DNA of 24,524 nt from Paraglomus occultum (Eukaryota; Glomeromycota; Glomeromycetes; Paraglomerales; Paraglomeraceae). The notes beneath the pieces were generated by a model, which worked only from the letters and a program-made list of their open reading frames with translations, was not told the DNA's origin and ran no database searches. Shown one piece after another: positions 8,453-19,473 of this stretch (position 1 is its first letter; each line of letters begins with the position of its first letter). Both the position numbers and the translations under genes were made by a program. The stretch covers positions 1 to 24,524 of the forward strand of contig CAJVPJ010000460.1 of the NCBI GenBank assembly GCA_910592205.1, written 5' to 3'.

Positions 8453-9310
8453 GCTCTAACGTCTACGTATTCCTCGAGATTTCCGCTCAGTTACACAAAT
8501 CTCCGGTTCTGCGGTCAACAATTGACAAGTCCTGCGGCATAGATTTCTCCAACGTAATACGAGTCCAATTCCCGCACGACGCTACAGATTTGACCCATAT
8601 CAGGCCATCTTGTACGAACATTCAAAAATCGACCATATCGGGCTAACAGACGTTGGTAAAATTAGAACATTAGTAATTAGTGATACTTTTCCCGATTTAT
8701 ATCAAATTTATCAGCGAATTGGTTAGACAAGAACAGTTATTTAAGCGCGCGCCGTTTTCCTTCATCATTCATCATCTTCAGCTACGACCTTCATCAGATT
8801 GTCATTAATATTTTATTCCTTTATCATTCGAATATACAAACGGTCCTATAGAATAGTTTTTTATATTCTAATAAAACTCTGACCGGTTGATTTATAATCT
8901 CTCTTTGGTCAGTTAAAATCCTGTGGTTCTATTAAATTCATCGATTCTGAGAGTAGTGAAAACCGCTATCCGGACTCTCAGCTGCGACTTAGTCTTGCCC
9001 CTGAGTTCGGTTTTGCAGAATATTTATTTAATTGTCTATAAACGCGTTAGTTTAGAAAACCTTTCCCAAACGATAGATTTCCGAAATTAATCCCATCGGA
9101 TCATAATCGTCGATAATTACTCGAGGTTAAATAGATATCAACGGATTAGCGTATACGATACGATTTATTCGTAAGTATTCAAAGCCTGTTAAAAGGTCAC
9201 TAACTGTTTAGAAGAATTAGCATTAGTAGGCGTTGCCGATAACAGCCGTTGGAAGACGCTAAATCTCAAGGAGGTTACACGATCGCTCTCCCACGTGTAA
9301 CGTCACGACA
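8453..9310. other. candidate insertion, possibly a solo LTR
   Basis: This stretch separates two coiled-coil fragments that would otherwise read as neighbours. At 8730-8760 it has a TATA-like TTATTTAAGCGCGCG, followed by a C/T-rich leader, and at about 8868 an AATAAAA. Promoter and polyadenylation signals in this order and spacing are what a solo LTR would show. I could not define TG...CA ends or a target-site duplication, so the call is weak. A long open frame at about 8409-8646 lacks a start and is not recognised. Confidence 0.25.
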
Positions 9311-9688
9311 GAATACAAAATCGAAACAAGCTGTAGAAGAAAATGCTGAGCTCAAGACCAGATAGAAAAGAAAAACAAAACAGACACCAGTAATTTCATT
9401 GCTGAGAATGTTGAGCTTAGAGACAGGGTTATGAAATTGGAACAAAAGCAGGCACAAAATGATACCGTACACGTATTAGAAGATTCTATTCTCTACGAAG
9501 CATCATCTGATATTTCTTCCAATACTCATACACACTCGTCCGAGCCTAAATTATCAGAAAATAAAGAGATCGACGAGTTTCTGGATTTTAAAAGTAGGGA
9601 AAGAGCTAGTATTTTTATTAAGCATGTTTATTTTTTTCTGAAATTATTTTTAATTTTCCTTTCCAAAGAGAAGGTTTGTAAGTCTTAA
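9311..9688 (+). pseudogene. coiled-coil gene fragment, 3' piece
   Basis: A first frame (about 9311-9361) reads NTKSKQAVEENAELKTR and stops. A second frame, open from 9350, reads FIAENVELRDRVMKLEQKQ and then an acidic, Ser-rich segment with NKEIDEFLDFKSRERA, ending in TAA at 9686-9688. The heptad pattern VELRDRVMKLE is clear. The last 30 residues are hydrophobic and look like non-coding sequence read through. The frame switch at about 9350 and the abrupt ending mark it as a relic of the same kind of gene as 8342-8452. Confidence 0.45.
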
Positions 9689-12600
9689 TACTAATAATAA
9701 TAACATTCATTCTAAAAACAAGGTAACACCGACTTCAGCATAAGCTATCTAATACCAATCATCCAGTTGCATAAAACTTTTGTTTTTATGTATTAGTAAG
9801 CAAACCTGTATTAATCAGATTATGAGCAATAAGGAGGTGTGTCTAATTGTTACAAGTGACTGGATTTTGGCATATATAATATAATAATAAATTTAAAATT
9901 TATATCTTAAATTATTATTGTTCAATGAAATTTCAGAAAACTTGCATTTAAATATTTTTAAATGTAAGGAATGTTTTTTACTTAAGAGACAAAAATAGTT
10001 AGTATTAGTAATGACTTTTTTTAAGTTGCGTTATAACAAACTTTGGCAATAAATTTTTTAAAAGTTTTGGTGAAACAAAGTTGACACTGTGTAAGTCCTT
10101 CTTTATCTCTCTGAACTATTCTATAATTTAAATTTAAATTGTCTTGTTTCTCGTTCTTGTTTAATTAAGAAGTTCTTGCATGTATTAATTCGCAACCTCA
10201 GAGGGGGAAGCAGCTAAGGTACATGAATGTGGAGTTTGCTCAAATTTGAAATAGCAAGCTACACTAGACTGCTTTAGAAAAGATACATTCTCATGAATGA
10301 GCACAACACATCACAAAACGTGTCAACTAAATAAAATGATCGGTAACACACGTGCCTTTTATTATCAGCACTGCTATAGTAATAGCTTATTCGTCCTCTT
10401 TTACGATACGTCATTTAAAACGACAGTTTCTCGTATATCCATCTGGTTTCCAAACGCGGATAATAAAACAACAAATCTTTTACTCAGTAACAGTAAAACA
10501 TACAGCACTCCCCAGTTTTGATGAGTTTCCCACAATCAGTACTGATACAAGGATATCTTCCAAGGATTAGCAAAATTGTGAACATTTGATCGGGAATATT
10601 GTACGTACAAAAGTCACAATGCGTTATTATTACATGCATTGACGTTTCTCTTTAGCTAGTGCACGTGTAAGATTACCAGTTCATGCTCTTGTTGATAATG
10701 TCTCTTTGACGAAAAATTCTTTCGATAATGTAACCATATCTTAATATGCGAGCTTGCCTTACCTTCCACAATGCAATCTTAATGAAGAAACAATTGATTT
10801 ATGTAGTATGCAATTTACAATACAAAACAATCGGTTGTTATTTCGTGATGTTCGAGATTACATCAGGTATGTTAATTAACCAATTCGTAAATTGGCTTGT
10901 TAATGAGCCTACATTGAACGCTATGGACAAACCCTAATCGTATTTGTCACTATTAAGAAAAACCCGACCAAAGATCGCATAAAGTTATCTATAATCCCAA
11001 TTCCATGAATGTAAAAAGGCCTTTTCTTACCAGTAACAGAAAGACTTCGTAACATTCTTAGTGGCGAATGTTTTTCTGTCATGTTCGTTTGTATTAACGG
11101 CGTGTTTTTGCTGCACAGCAGTCAGGGGAGGATGTTGCACTGATTAAATGGTTTGTTATAACGATAATATGCATAACGCTTTTTATAGCTTTTTTGTTAC
11201 AAATAGTCTCACGATTTGTGGCGTATTATCTACTTTGTCATTACTTATTTAAGACTTCTTTATTTTGTAACCTAACTATTTTCGGTGCACAGCAAACCCT
11301 GCTCTTTGACACATATCAAAGGATAACAGAGTATCTCGACATTTTGTCGTATCGAAAAACTATAAAGTGATTTCCTTAACCCTTTGATAAACTTGTACTA
11401 TCGCTATTTATACAGTTGGTCCTAGAAAGGCACTGAAATGTTCTATCCGCCAATGCTTGTATGTTTTAAGTTTGATGCATCGTCTCCTAACCAATTTAAT
11501 AATCGATAGCAATACTTCCAATAATCCACCCTTCCCTAACCCGAAATCGATCACTGTGTCAATGAAAATCTAAAGCAGGTCTCGATATGCTAGTTTACTG
11601 CTCATCAAGACAGACTGCTCAGCTCTTGAAACTCAAAAGACAATGGCACGCCCGATTTTAAAGTTCGATACCGTGTAAACGTTAGATGGACTCCTTTCTT
11701 TTACAGTTTGTAACATCGTCGATCGGCGTCGACAAGGTTTATTGTGATATAAGGCGTGTTTGCTACTCTCCAAGCCATAACTAATATCAGGTTCTTTGTT
11801 TATTGTCATACGAGCAGGCAGGGGTGGGCAAAAGTATTGTTGGCGCATATTGTTGACATTGACATTGTTGTCGATTAACATTTGCCCCTGTAAGACCTAA
11901 GACTTTGATCACTGCTGCAATTGGAATATTTATTTATGGATTCTTTCTCGTCTATTATTAATATTATAATAATTATACTTAATTGATGAAGAAACGGTGT
12001 TCGGAATCAGATCCTTTTCGGGTGGGTTGGCCAACTTACTTAAATGATTGGACGATCATCTAAAACAAATGAATCAAAACAAACGGCCAGTCCTGAAACG
12101 GGGCCTGAATATAGGATAACAATGGTGTTAGTATCAACAATTGAATAGTGAGATGGCATAGATTATTAACATTACTGATTATACTTATCCATCATTCCCT
12201 TACATGTTTATTAACCCTCTTTCATCCCTAAGATAATGGGCGTACATGTATGCAGACCCTATTTGGCCCACGCATGTTATCTCTCTTTCGTGAGCGTTTG
12301 AAATTACAAATGAACAATAATAATCACTACATGCATACATACGTATCAACCAGTAGGAGTAGGGCATAAGCAACAAATGGACGAGTGGTCGGTATTGGGA
12401 CGGGTCGTCGAATAGAAAGAGTGATAGCGGCCATATTTTCTGTCGTGTGTATGTCTCTGTAATGAGATTACAATGACATCACAATATCTTATATATTACT
12501 ATTGGTATTGTCATCAACGGCACACATCAAAATTTCTATATATATATTTTCAAAGTCTGTGTGATTTCAAAAACCCTGCCTATTTCCTTGTAATAAAGAT

Positions 12601-12936
12601 CACATCCACATTTATTCCCTCAATTACTCTTGAGTCCACTTGAACCGGTCTTAAAAGTGACCTTAGCAAGCAGGAGAAGAAAATCTATTGCATATTTTTA
12701 TTATTATACTTCCGTGAAATATATCTATATTAAGTGTAATAAAACTATTAATAAACATATTGACATATATAAATCCAACATTGGACTAATCAAGAAAATA
12801 TCGCTACTTATCTCGATATCGTTCAACTAAACCTTATCGCCAACTCCCTTGTCTATTCACTCGCAACATTTCCCAATAGCACCCTCTCCTCCTTTTACTT
12901 CCTGCTGTCTTCTGAATAGAGTAATAGTCGTCTTCC
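9689..12936. other. 3.2-kb gene-less region upstream of the Ase1 gene
   Basis: I find no gene that can be supported on either strand. Coding-like scraps occur at about 10395-10569 (including FQTRIIKQQIFYSVTVKHTA), at about 10657-10743 after a TCTCTTTAG acceptor-like site (VRLPVHALVDNVSLTKNSF), and on the minus strand at about 11640-11840. None has a credible start, partner exons or a known family. At 10070-10097 the sequence TTGACACTGTGTA resembles the end of a TA-inserting transposon, but no partner end was found. The last few hundred bases presumably include the Ase1 promoter. Confidence 0.4.
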
Positions 12937-15900
12937 ATGGACAAAATAAAGTTCAAACTACTTAGACTAGAAACCTTATGGGAAGAGTTTCGACGTGAAA
13001 ACGACGGTGACGACTATGGAAATCAGTCCGAATGGGCAAAGAAGCAACTGGAGGTATGAAGATAGAGCTCTGAGAATATCTTTCTTGTATACAGTCGAGG
13101 GTGAGGGAGAGAAAGTATAAATGAGATGGGGGAAAGGAATCTTATATTATATTTTGCGTGTCAGAAGCGGCAATAACAAGTGATTTATTCCGGTTATGAT
13201 TTATTCGGCATGACTGATGTGTTTTATATGATAGGGAATCGAACGTGAGCTTGAAGCCACACTCAGAGAAGCTTCGATGTGGAAAGAGCGACTCAGAGCG
13301 GAAATAGAAGATTTATTGGTAAGGCGATTTTATAATGACGGGATTTTATAAATGCACCGGTATCGCATTACGCTGCTTATATTTGCGTTATCTATCACAA
13401 TACAGCAATCATGTCTCGTGATTACTTTTTATAATTCTCGCTTACAATGATTTTTTTCTAATCAAATGTCGAACACCCACATCACAGCTCAACATACATG
13501 AGATGTTTCATCTCTTCGGCCGACAATCAGAGAATACAGTGTTGGAAGCTGCGGGTTTACCGATTGCGTTTAATGCCAAGACAAGAGATAGACTACAATC
13601 TCTCCACGACAGTTTGTCTGAGGTTAGAATTCACAAGCGCTACAATGTTTGATAGTTTGATAGGCTGTCCCTGTTGTCATATTAATATGGTCGTTGTGCT
13701 TGATCGAGCTATCAATCATGATGTTGAGAGAGATTCATTCGTCTCGCCTATGTCATTACTTGTATATCTATCGTACTTACTATGGCAATAATTTTTCACG
13801 TGAACTTTTAATTAGGAAATAAATGTTACACGGAATAATTTGAAATTGTGGATTGAGGGAATCAAGCAAATCGTCAAGGAATTAGGAGCTGCAGAATTAG
13901 ATTTATCGATTGAGGTATGCAAGATGAGAGAATAAAATAGAGCATTTGGGTATACTTGGGCAACGTTTGAGCACAAAATAGATTGAGATTATCTGACGTC
14001 ACACCTGAATCATCGACCTCTGTTACAGGACTTTGAAAACGATCTAAGCACTGCTGCAGTCCAACCGGTGAGTCTATGTATGCGGATGTAAGATTTCAAT
14101 TTGACAGTATTTAACTGAATATTACTTCCAATGTTTTATCTATGTTAGATCTGGTTCAAATACGATGCATTAAATCGTTTAATAGTAAGTATTCATAGAT
14201 TGATTGCAGCTATCACTTGCAATGGAATTAGTAGATACTGATCAAGTTACTCACTGTATATCCTTTTCCTCCCATCACAAGTCAACTCGGCGTGATATGT
14301 TTGAAGATTCTGCTATAAAGCTTCACTTTTATTGGACAGCATTTTCGTACGCTCCAGTCGACGACATAGATCATGCTCTCGCAAAGTTGTTCGAGGACAA
14401 ACCATCCTTAATGGATGCTCTGAATAATAGCAGTAATGCCGACAAACAAGCAAGCGGGACAACGAATGAGAAAGAAGATCAAGTGACAGTAAACAATGAA
14501 ATTCAAAAAGGAGATATTTCCGTCAGCATCAACGCTAATGCCGCCCACTCGTCTTATACACTACCAGTAACATCCAAAGCAACAATCACGTCACAGATAT
14601 CCACCTCTACGTCTTCGCTATCTACATCTGCTATTTCTACAACGTCATCTTCATCCTCTTCCTCCACTCCTTCCGAACGCTACACATATTTCAGCACTCC
14701 CTACACAACACCACCTATACCGACATACACTTATTACTCTACATCACTTCCGTCAGGTCTGTTTCTCTCTGAAGAACAATTGGAGGCATTACAAAACAAA
14801 GTTACTTTCTTCGAGCGAGATTATGTCGAGAGAAGAGATAGAAGGGATGTGATGGTTAAAACTATCACTGCGTTATGGGAGGAATTGAATGTTCCCGAGG
14901 ACGATCGAAGAGTGATTGTTAGGAATTCAGTCGAGGAAGAGTACTTGAACGAGGTTTGTGTGTGAAATAATGGAACGAGAAGTTTATAAAAAACGGTGTG
15001 TCAGTTGGAATGTATTGTAGAAATTGGTTTAATTGGTTAATTTTGTTTATACTATCAGCTGTCTGCAGAGCACGAACGACTTCGTGCACTTATGCGAGAA
15101 ATCGTTCAAAAGGCGATCGAAGAAGTAAGTCTCATTTTATTGAGCATCTGTCTTACAGGGCCTAGTACGAATGTCGACACTAACGCATTTGCTCTCCTTA
15201 TCAACGAATAGTACACAGCACAGTTGGAAGATCTCTGGGATAAATGTCTTGTTCCGCAGAGCGAGCGAGCCGAGTTTATTGTTAACTTGCACGAGAGTAA
15301 GTAATTCGATCTGGAAAATAGATGTATACATTATTAAAGTTGTTCGATTTTCCTTTTTGAGTCGTCCAAACCCAATTATCTTAATTGCAACGTTTCTATA
15401 TTCAGTCTCATCGAGTGAGGAAGTTTACCATGTCCTTGCGTCGGAGGTCGCCAGACTGCAAGAACTCTATGCAAAGTGTGCCGAAATATATCGCCTTATG
15501 CTCGAAAGGAAATCACTGATCGAAGTAAGTTTTTCATTTTACTTTCCAACCTTATTCGAAAGAATTTCTCTAAGCATGAAATTTTTGTTTTATTAGAAAA
15601 TGATAGATTTCGAAAAACACGCGTCAGATCCAAAGAGGTTGTTCCAATCCTCGTTCAGATTGCTCGAAGAAGAAAAGTGGAGAAAGACCTGTTGGCCCAA
15701 CTTGGTTAGGCTTGAAAAGAGGCTCGTCGATGCTTGTTTGGAGTATGAGACAAGTGAGTTATGAAGAAGAAAATAATTGTAGCATGGCAAAAATCTAGTA
15801 TTCAGTATTTCTAACGATAGGATTTTTAATTTTTAACAATAGACGAAAGAAAGCCATTTATGCATGAAGGCAAACGATATCTGGAGGGACTTGTAAGTCA

Positions 15901-16676
15901 CAATTATCATTACTTCACGATTGTCGCCCATTTCACATATTGACTAGTTGTTCTACGGGATTGAAAAAAAATAGGAGGAGGAAATCAGCGAACGTGTTGT
16001 GAATAAGATGTTCTTTGGTTTCGAACATGGCGGTAAAACACCTGCGGAACGAAACCAAGCCCGTTCAAGAAACATTAGTCGTCCGTCTGCCCCAGTATCT
16101 CCAGCAACATCACGTCCATCCTCTCCAACTCGTGCCAGCCGTCGTGGCAGTATGTACGTCGAGGCTAAGACAGACACGAATGGTGCTAGGCCTCAGCGAG
16201 GGATATCGCCGAGCGGTCGTCAAAGTAGGAGACCTAGCGTGGCCATCCCCAACGGAAACGAGGCAAGGACTAATACACCGTCGCAAAGTAGACGCTCGTC
16301 GATGTATTTAGATCCTAACTCGGCAATCAGGCGGCCTAAACGCAGTAGTAGTGTTTCATCGAATTCCTCGACATCGAGTATATCGAGCGTCTCTACACCA
16401 ACATCAGTAACGCCGGATCCTAGAAGTGTAGCTTCGGCCCTTAAGAAAGCGGGGTTGGGTAACAATAGTACGTTGAAGCCAACAAGAGCGTCGTCTATAC
16501 CGGTGCGACCTCATACTCCGGCGGGAAAGGATAAGCCACAGAGAAGGCAGACAACCAACGTGGTGAATGGGAGTAGACCTAGACCGAAGAGCGTAATAGT
16601 AACTGATTCTGGGAATGGATTGATGGGAAAGAAATTAATCAATACAAAGAGGATGTCAGTCGTGAGTGAGAGATGA
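12937..16676 (+). CDS. ase1: Ase1/PRC1/MAP65 microtubule-bundling protein
   Basis: This is a cross-linker of antiparallel microtubules in the anaphase spindle midzone. My model has 13 exons: 12937-13053, 13235-13318, 13488-13622, 13816-13914, 14029-14067, 14149-14184, 14210-14953, 15059-15124, 15212-15296, 15406-15524, 15597-15753, 15843-15892, 15975-16676. It gives 810 residues. The ATG is the first in frame, with stops just upstream. The N-terminal half (to about 230) is alpha-helical and Glu/Lys-rich with LHFYW near the end of the rod. Residues about 232-352 are a Ser/Thr-rich disordered insertion. The rod resumes with ALWEELNVPEDDR. Residues 509-560 carry the family signature (KMIDFEKHASDPKRLF, then LLEEEKWRK), which belongs to the microtubule-binding spectrin domain. 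The basic Ser/Arg tail (about 598-810) has repeated RRxS and SPTR sites, fitting Aurora- and CDK-type control. The 36-nt exon and 25-nt intron near 14185 are uncertain; without that exon the protein has 798 residues. Confidence 0.9.
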
Positions 16677-17291
16677 TGAGCGACGAATATAAAAAAAAGG
16701 GTGGCTGTTAATTAAACTTGTTTCTTTATTACTGAACGTTTTTTTTCTTTTAAACCACATTGTTTTCTTGAACAAATCTATGAACATTCTTGTCGCATCA
16801 ATTCTTAGTGTTCAGCTTGGCGTATGCCTATGTTGATCTAATGTATATTTTTATATATATCTCTTGTTACGATTTGGTACATGGCTTCTTCTCTCCATAG
16901 ACTATTATATTTGTAAAAATTCATTTCTACCTTTTTTTTACTCTACTCGGATAACTAATTATTTTTGCGCGGTGGAAGGATCATCATATTGTTATATTTT
17001 TGATATTTTAATAAAGCCTGAGCGATCTTTATTCCCATGTTTTTTTGAAGAACCCGTTACATTTCTATGCTTATAGTCGAGTATTTGAGTGAAAAGCAAA
17101 ATTTGAAAGCGTCTTTTATTTGATGAAAATGACTAATATCTGGCAGTGTGTGTGTGGGGGGGGGGGGGGGGGGTGTTTTAAAGGTATTTGTTATTGTCGT
17201 CATCTATCTACAATTCACAAGATTTAGTAGATTACATTCATAAGATTATTTCTATTTACTCGTATATAAAATACAATTGTCGTGTCAACAC
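16677..17291. other. convergent intergenic region between Ase1 and Tim9
   Basis: No gene is supported. A possible plus-strand poly(A) signal AATAAA lies at 17010-17015 for the Ase1 transcript. On the minus strand, AATAAA (TTTATT at 17115-17120) lies about 175 bases past the Tim9 stop. The region also contains the long G tract at 17156-17173. The open frame at 16864-17076 is AT-driven and not convincing. Confidence 0.5.
17156..17173 (+). repeat. G18 homopolymer after a (TG)n run
   Basis: Eighteen consecutive G bases follow an alternating GT run (from about 17146) in otherwise AT-rich DNA. It lies in the downstream region of both Ase1 and Tim9, so it would be a G tract in any Ase1 3' extension and a C tract in the Tim9 one. 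It could form a G-quadruplex, pause polymerase, or simply be a slippage-prone microsatellite. Assembly or sequencing may have misjudged its length. Confidence 0.9.
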
Positions 17292-17899
17292 TCATTTAGG
17301 AAACGGTGTCCCCTGCAGGTTCTGAGCTTGTGCCAGTTGTTGGTTCATTTCGGCCCACCGTTGTCCAACTCGTTCGTTATATTTGATGAACTTTTCAGTG
17401 CAGCGAAGAACACACGTCTCCTATATATAGGATCAATGTTATCATTCCATAACGACTATAAATTAACATAACCGCATCGAGCACATATCTCCTTTGCATT
17501 TATTGATATTTTGCGCACCTCTTTCGAGTTCAATACTTTGGACGTAAAATCGTTTACACAATCATTGAAACATCGTTCCACTAGTCCAGAATAGAATCTC
17601 ATAACATCGCGTATCTAAAGAATATGATGATTAAAGCACATGATCAATGACGTCCATAATGGTTATTAATATTAGTGCAAAACCAAGTTCAAAAACCGGC
17701 TTTCCTTTTATTCTAATTTAGAGGGAGCGGTAGATTCAGGAAAACGGGAAAACTTACAAAATAGAATTATATGTCATGAATGCCCGTTTTCATAGATCAC
17801 CTTCTATTTAATAATATGTTCCATAATACATACTTGTTTCTGTTCAATAAGGCGCTGAATATGTGCTCGTTCAGCTTCGTTCAGCATAGAATAGTCCAT
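17292..17899 (-). CDS. TIM9: Tim9, mitochondrial intermembrane-space chaperone subunit
   Basis: Small TIM chaperone; Tim9 and Tim10 form the hexamer that escorts hydrophobic carrier and beta-barrel precursors across the intermembrane space. Three short exons on the minus strand (17899-17834, 17614-17519, 17420-17292) joined by introns of 219 and 98 nt give 96 residues, close to the usual 85-95 or so. All junctions are phase 0 with GT and AG. The twin CX3C signature is complete: CFNDC at residues 37-41 and CVLRC at 57-61, fifteen residues apart. Other family marks are the N-terminal EQKQ before the first helix, [22 protein letters not shown] and ERVGQRW. The ATG has A at -3. It lacks an N-terminal presequence, as expected, because import uses the Mia40 disulfide relay. 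It is divergent from the uL11m gene 1.1 kb away and convergent with Ase1. Confidence 0.94.
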
Positions 17900-19026
17900 C
17901 TTAATCTTGCTCGTCTTGAGAATAACGAAGGAATGAAAAAATTTAATGCACGTCAAAGCATCTGATTGATCTGCGTTGCTACATGCAAAAATGACCAATA
18001 ATAATCGGCGCGCAAAAACTCTATCAATTGCAGAACGCGATCATTAACAGCGACAGCAAAAGTCATTCCCTGACACTTTACAATCGATCCAATTTTCTCG
18101 GAGAACGTTCCGGTCGGTATTTTCGAGTATATCATAACTTACTATTATTATCGCGTCAAGCTTTTACTTTGCAGACCAAGACTTTGCGTGGTCAGTCAGC
18201 GTCATTTTTTAACTAATATTACCACCAAAACTGTTAACATTACCAACGAAAGATACATAGTATACATACATTAAAACAACTGAAAAACGTCAAAAAGGGC
18301 ATTATTTTATTATGTAAACCAAAAAATTTTAGCATAAATTATAATACATATATTTCAATAGTTTTATTAATTTTGTTCACCACGTTCTGTAGCGTCAATT
18401 TTGATGTCATTTCCCCCAAGTTACTGAATATATCTTTGCTAATTTCGAGTCAAAAATCGCCGTTGAATATGCATAATATTTTTGAATGTTACGTTATTAA
18501 AATGGGCGTGATTAACTCATTTGTTAGGAAAAAGCTGTTGAGTAATGCCAACTATTCAAAAATATCCTCGAGTTGCCATTTGAGTGGTAACAATTTTGCA
18601 TTCGCGTTTTCATTACAGGCCAGCCGAGGAAGGTTTTGCCTGCCTTTACTGAGAGAGAAATTAACCAGAAAAGTATCATGATGACAGCACACGTATCGTC
18701 ATTCGAGAACTTTTTTTCTACAGTAACGACACTGGAAAAAAAAAATAGATGTGATTGCTGTCGGTTTTCAAACGCATCCGAATAATCTCATCCGCTCTGC
18801 TTCTATGAACAACGATTCGTGCACGCTTTCATTGAGGAAAAGATATACTAATAAAGTAAGCTCTCTTTGATAGCATTGAAGGCATTGTTTTACGTAACAG
18901 TAACTGATAAATCTGGGTAATTTGATCAGTATTAGTATACCGTAGTAGTAGATCTGTGTAAAGATCGACAAATTTTACTGTGATAAAGTCTTTAATCAGA
19001 AAGATGATATCATAACCTACTTCCTC
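17900..19026. other. intergenic region between divergent Tim9 and uL11m genes
   Basis: It should contain both promoters, but I can define no core element. A minus-strand open frame at 17953-18135 (starting MIYSKIPTGTFSEKIGSIV) and a plus-strand one after an acceptor-like TTTTCATTACAG near 18618 (GQPRKVLPAFTEREINQKS, open to about 18785) look somewhat protein-like. Neither has a recognisable family or a workable exon structure. Confidence 0.4.
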
Positions 19027-19473
19027 ATGTCTAAATCGACTAAACAAGCATCTCAATCACAAATCCGTATTCTCCTCTCCGCAGCCAAAGCCGCTCCAAC
19101 CCCACCTCTGGGCCCAGCTCTCGGTCAACGCGGTGTAAAGGCCATCGACTTCTGCAGGGCATTCAACGAACGCACAAAACATTTCATTCCCGACACGCCC
19201 ATTCCCACATTAATAACGGTAAAACCCGATCGAACCGTCTCGTTTATAACAAAACTCCCTCCGACAACATGGCTATTGAAACAGGCTGCTGGGATAGAAA
19301 AAGGTGCAGCAAAACCCGGGAGTGAAATTGTAGGGAAAGTTAGCTTGAAGCATATTTATGAAATCGCAAAGATAAAGAAGGAACAAAATGGGCTGGAGAG
19401 AATTAGTTTGAGGGGTATGTGTCGGGCAGTGATCAGTACTGCTAATGGCATGGGGATTAGGGTTGTACCGTGA
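19027..19473 (+). CDS. MRPL19: mitochondrial large ribosomal subunit protein uL11m
   Basis: A single exon encodes 148 residues, about the length of bacterial L11 (about 140). The protein belongs to the GTPase-associated centre of the mitochondrial large subunit, binding the L11 stalk of the rRNA and helping elongation factor action. The N-terminal domain shows the proline-rich L11 loop at residues 22-37 (AAPTPPLGPALGQRGV). VDFC-like KAIDFCRAFN follows, then the linker TVKPDRTVSFITKLPPTTWLL. The C-terminal RNA-binding domain includes GSEIVGKVSLKHIYEIAK and ends with the STANGMGI segment (137-144), which stands where bacteria have GTARSMGI. The ATG at 19027 is placed just before the conserved N-terminus. 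No classic presequence is evident, and several fungal uL11m proteins import without a long one. It is convergent with the dehydrogenase gene, stop to stop 309 bases apart. The symbol follows yeast MRPL19. Confidence 0.95.
   Translation: MSKSTKQASQSQIRILLSAAKAAPTPPLGPALGQRGVKAIDFCRAFNERTKHFIPDTPIPTLITVKPDRTVSFITKLPPTTWLLKQAAGIEKGAAKPGSEIVGKVSLKHIYEIAKIKKEQNGLERISLRGMCRAVISTANGMGIRVVP

Noticed and set aside
10070-10097. TTGACACTGTGTA as the end of a further TA transposon
   Set aside because: No inverted partner was found in the window, so the element cannot be bounded.
16015-16311. Second open frame inside the last Ase1 exon
   Set aside because: It is an arginine-rich shadow of the Ser/Arg tail; the other frame continues the Ase1 protein.
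17953-18135. Minus-strand open frame just upstream of Tim9 as an extra gene or exon
   Set aside because: It ends in TGA before the Tim9 ATG, no splice arrangement links it to Tim9, and Tim9 is complete without it.
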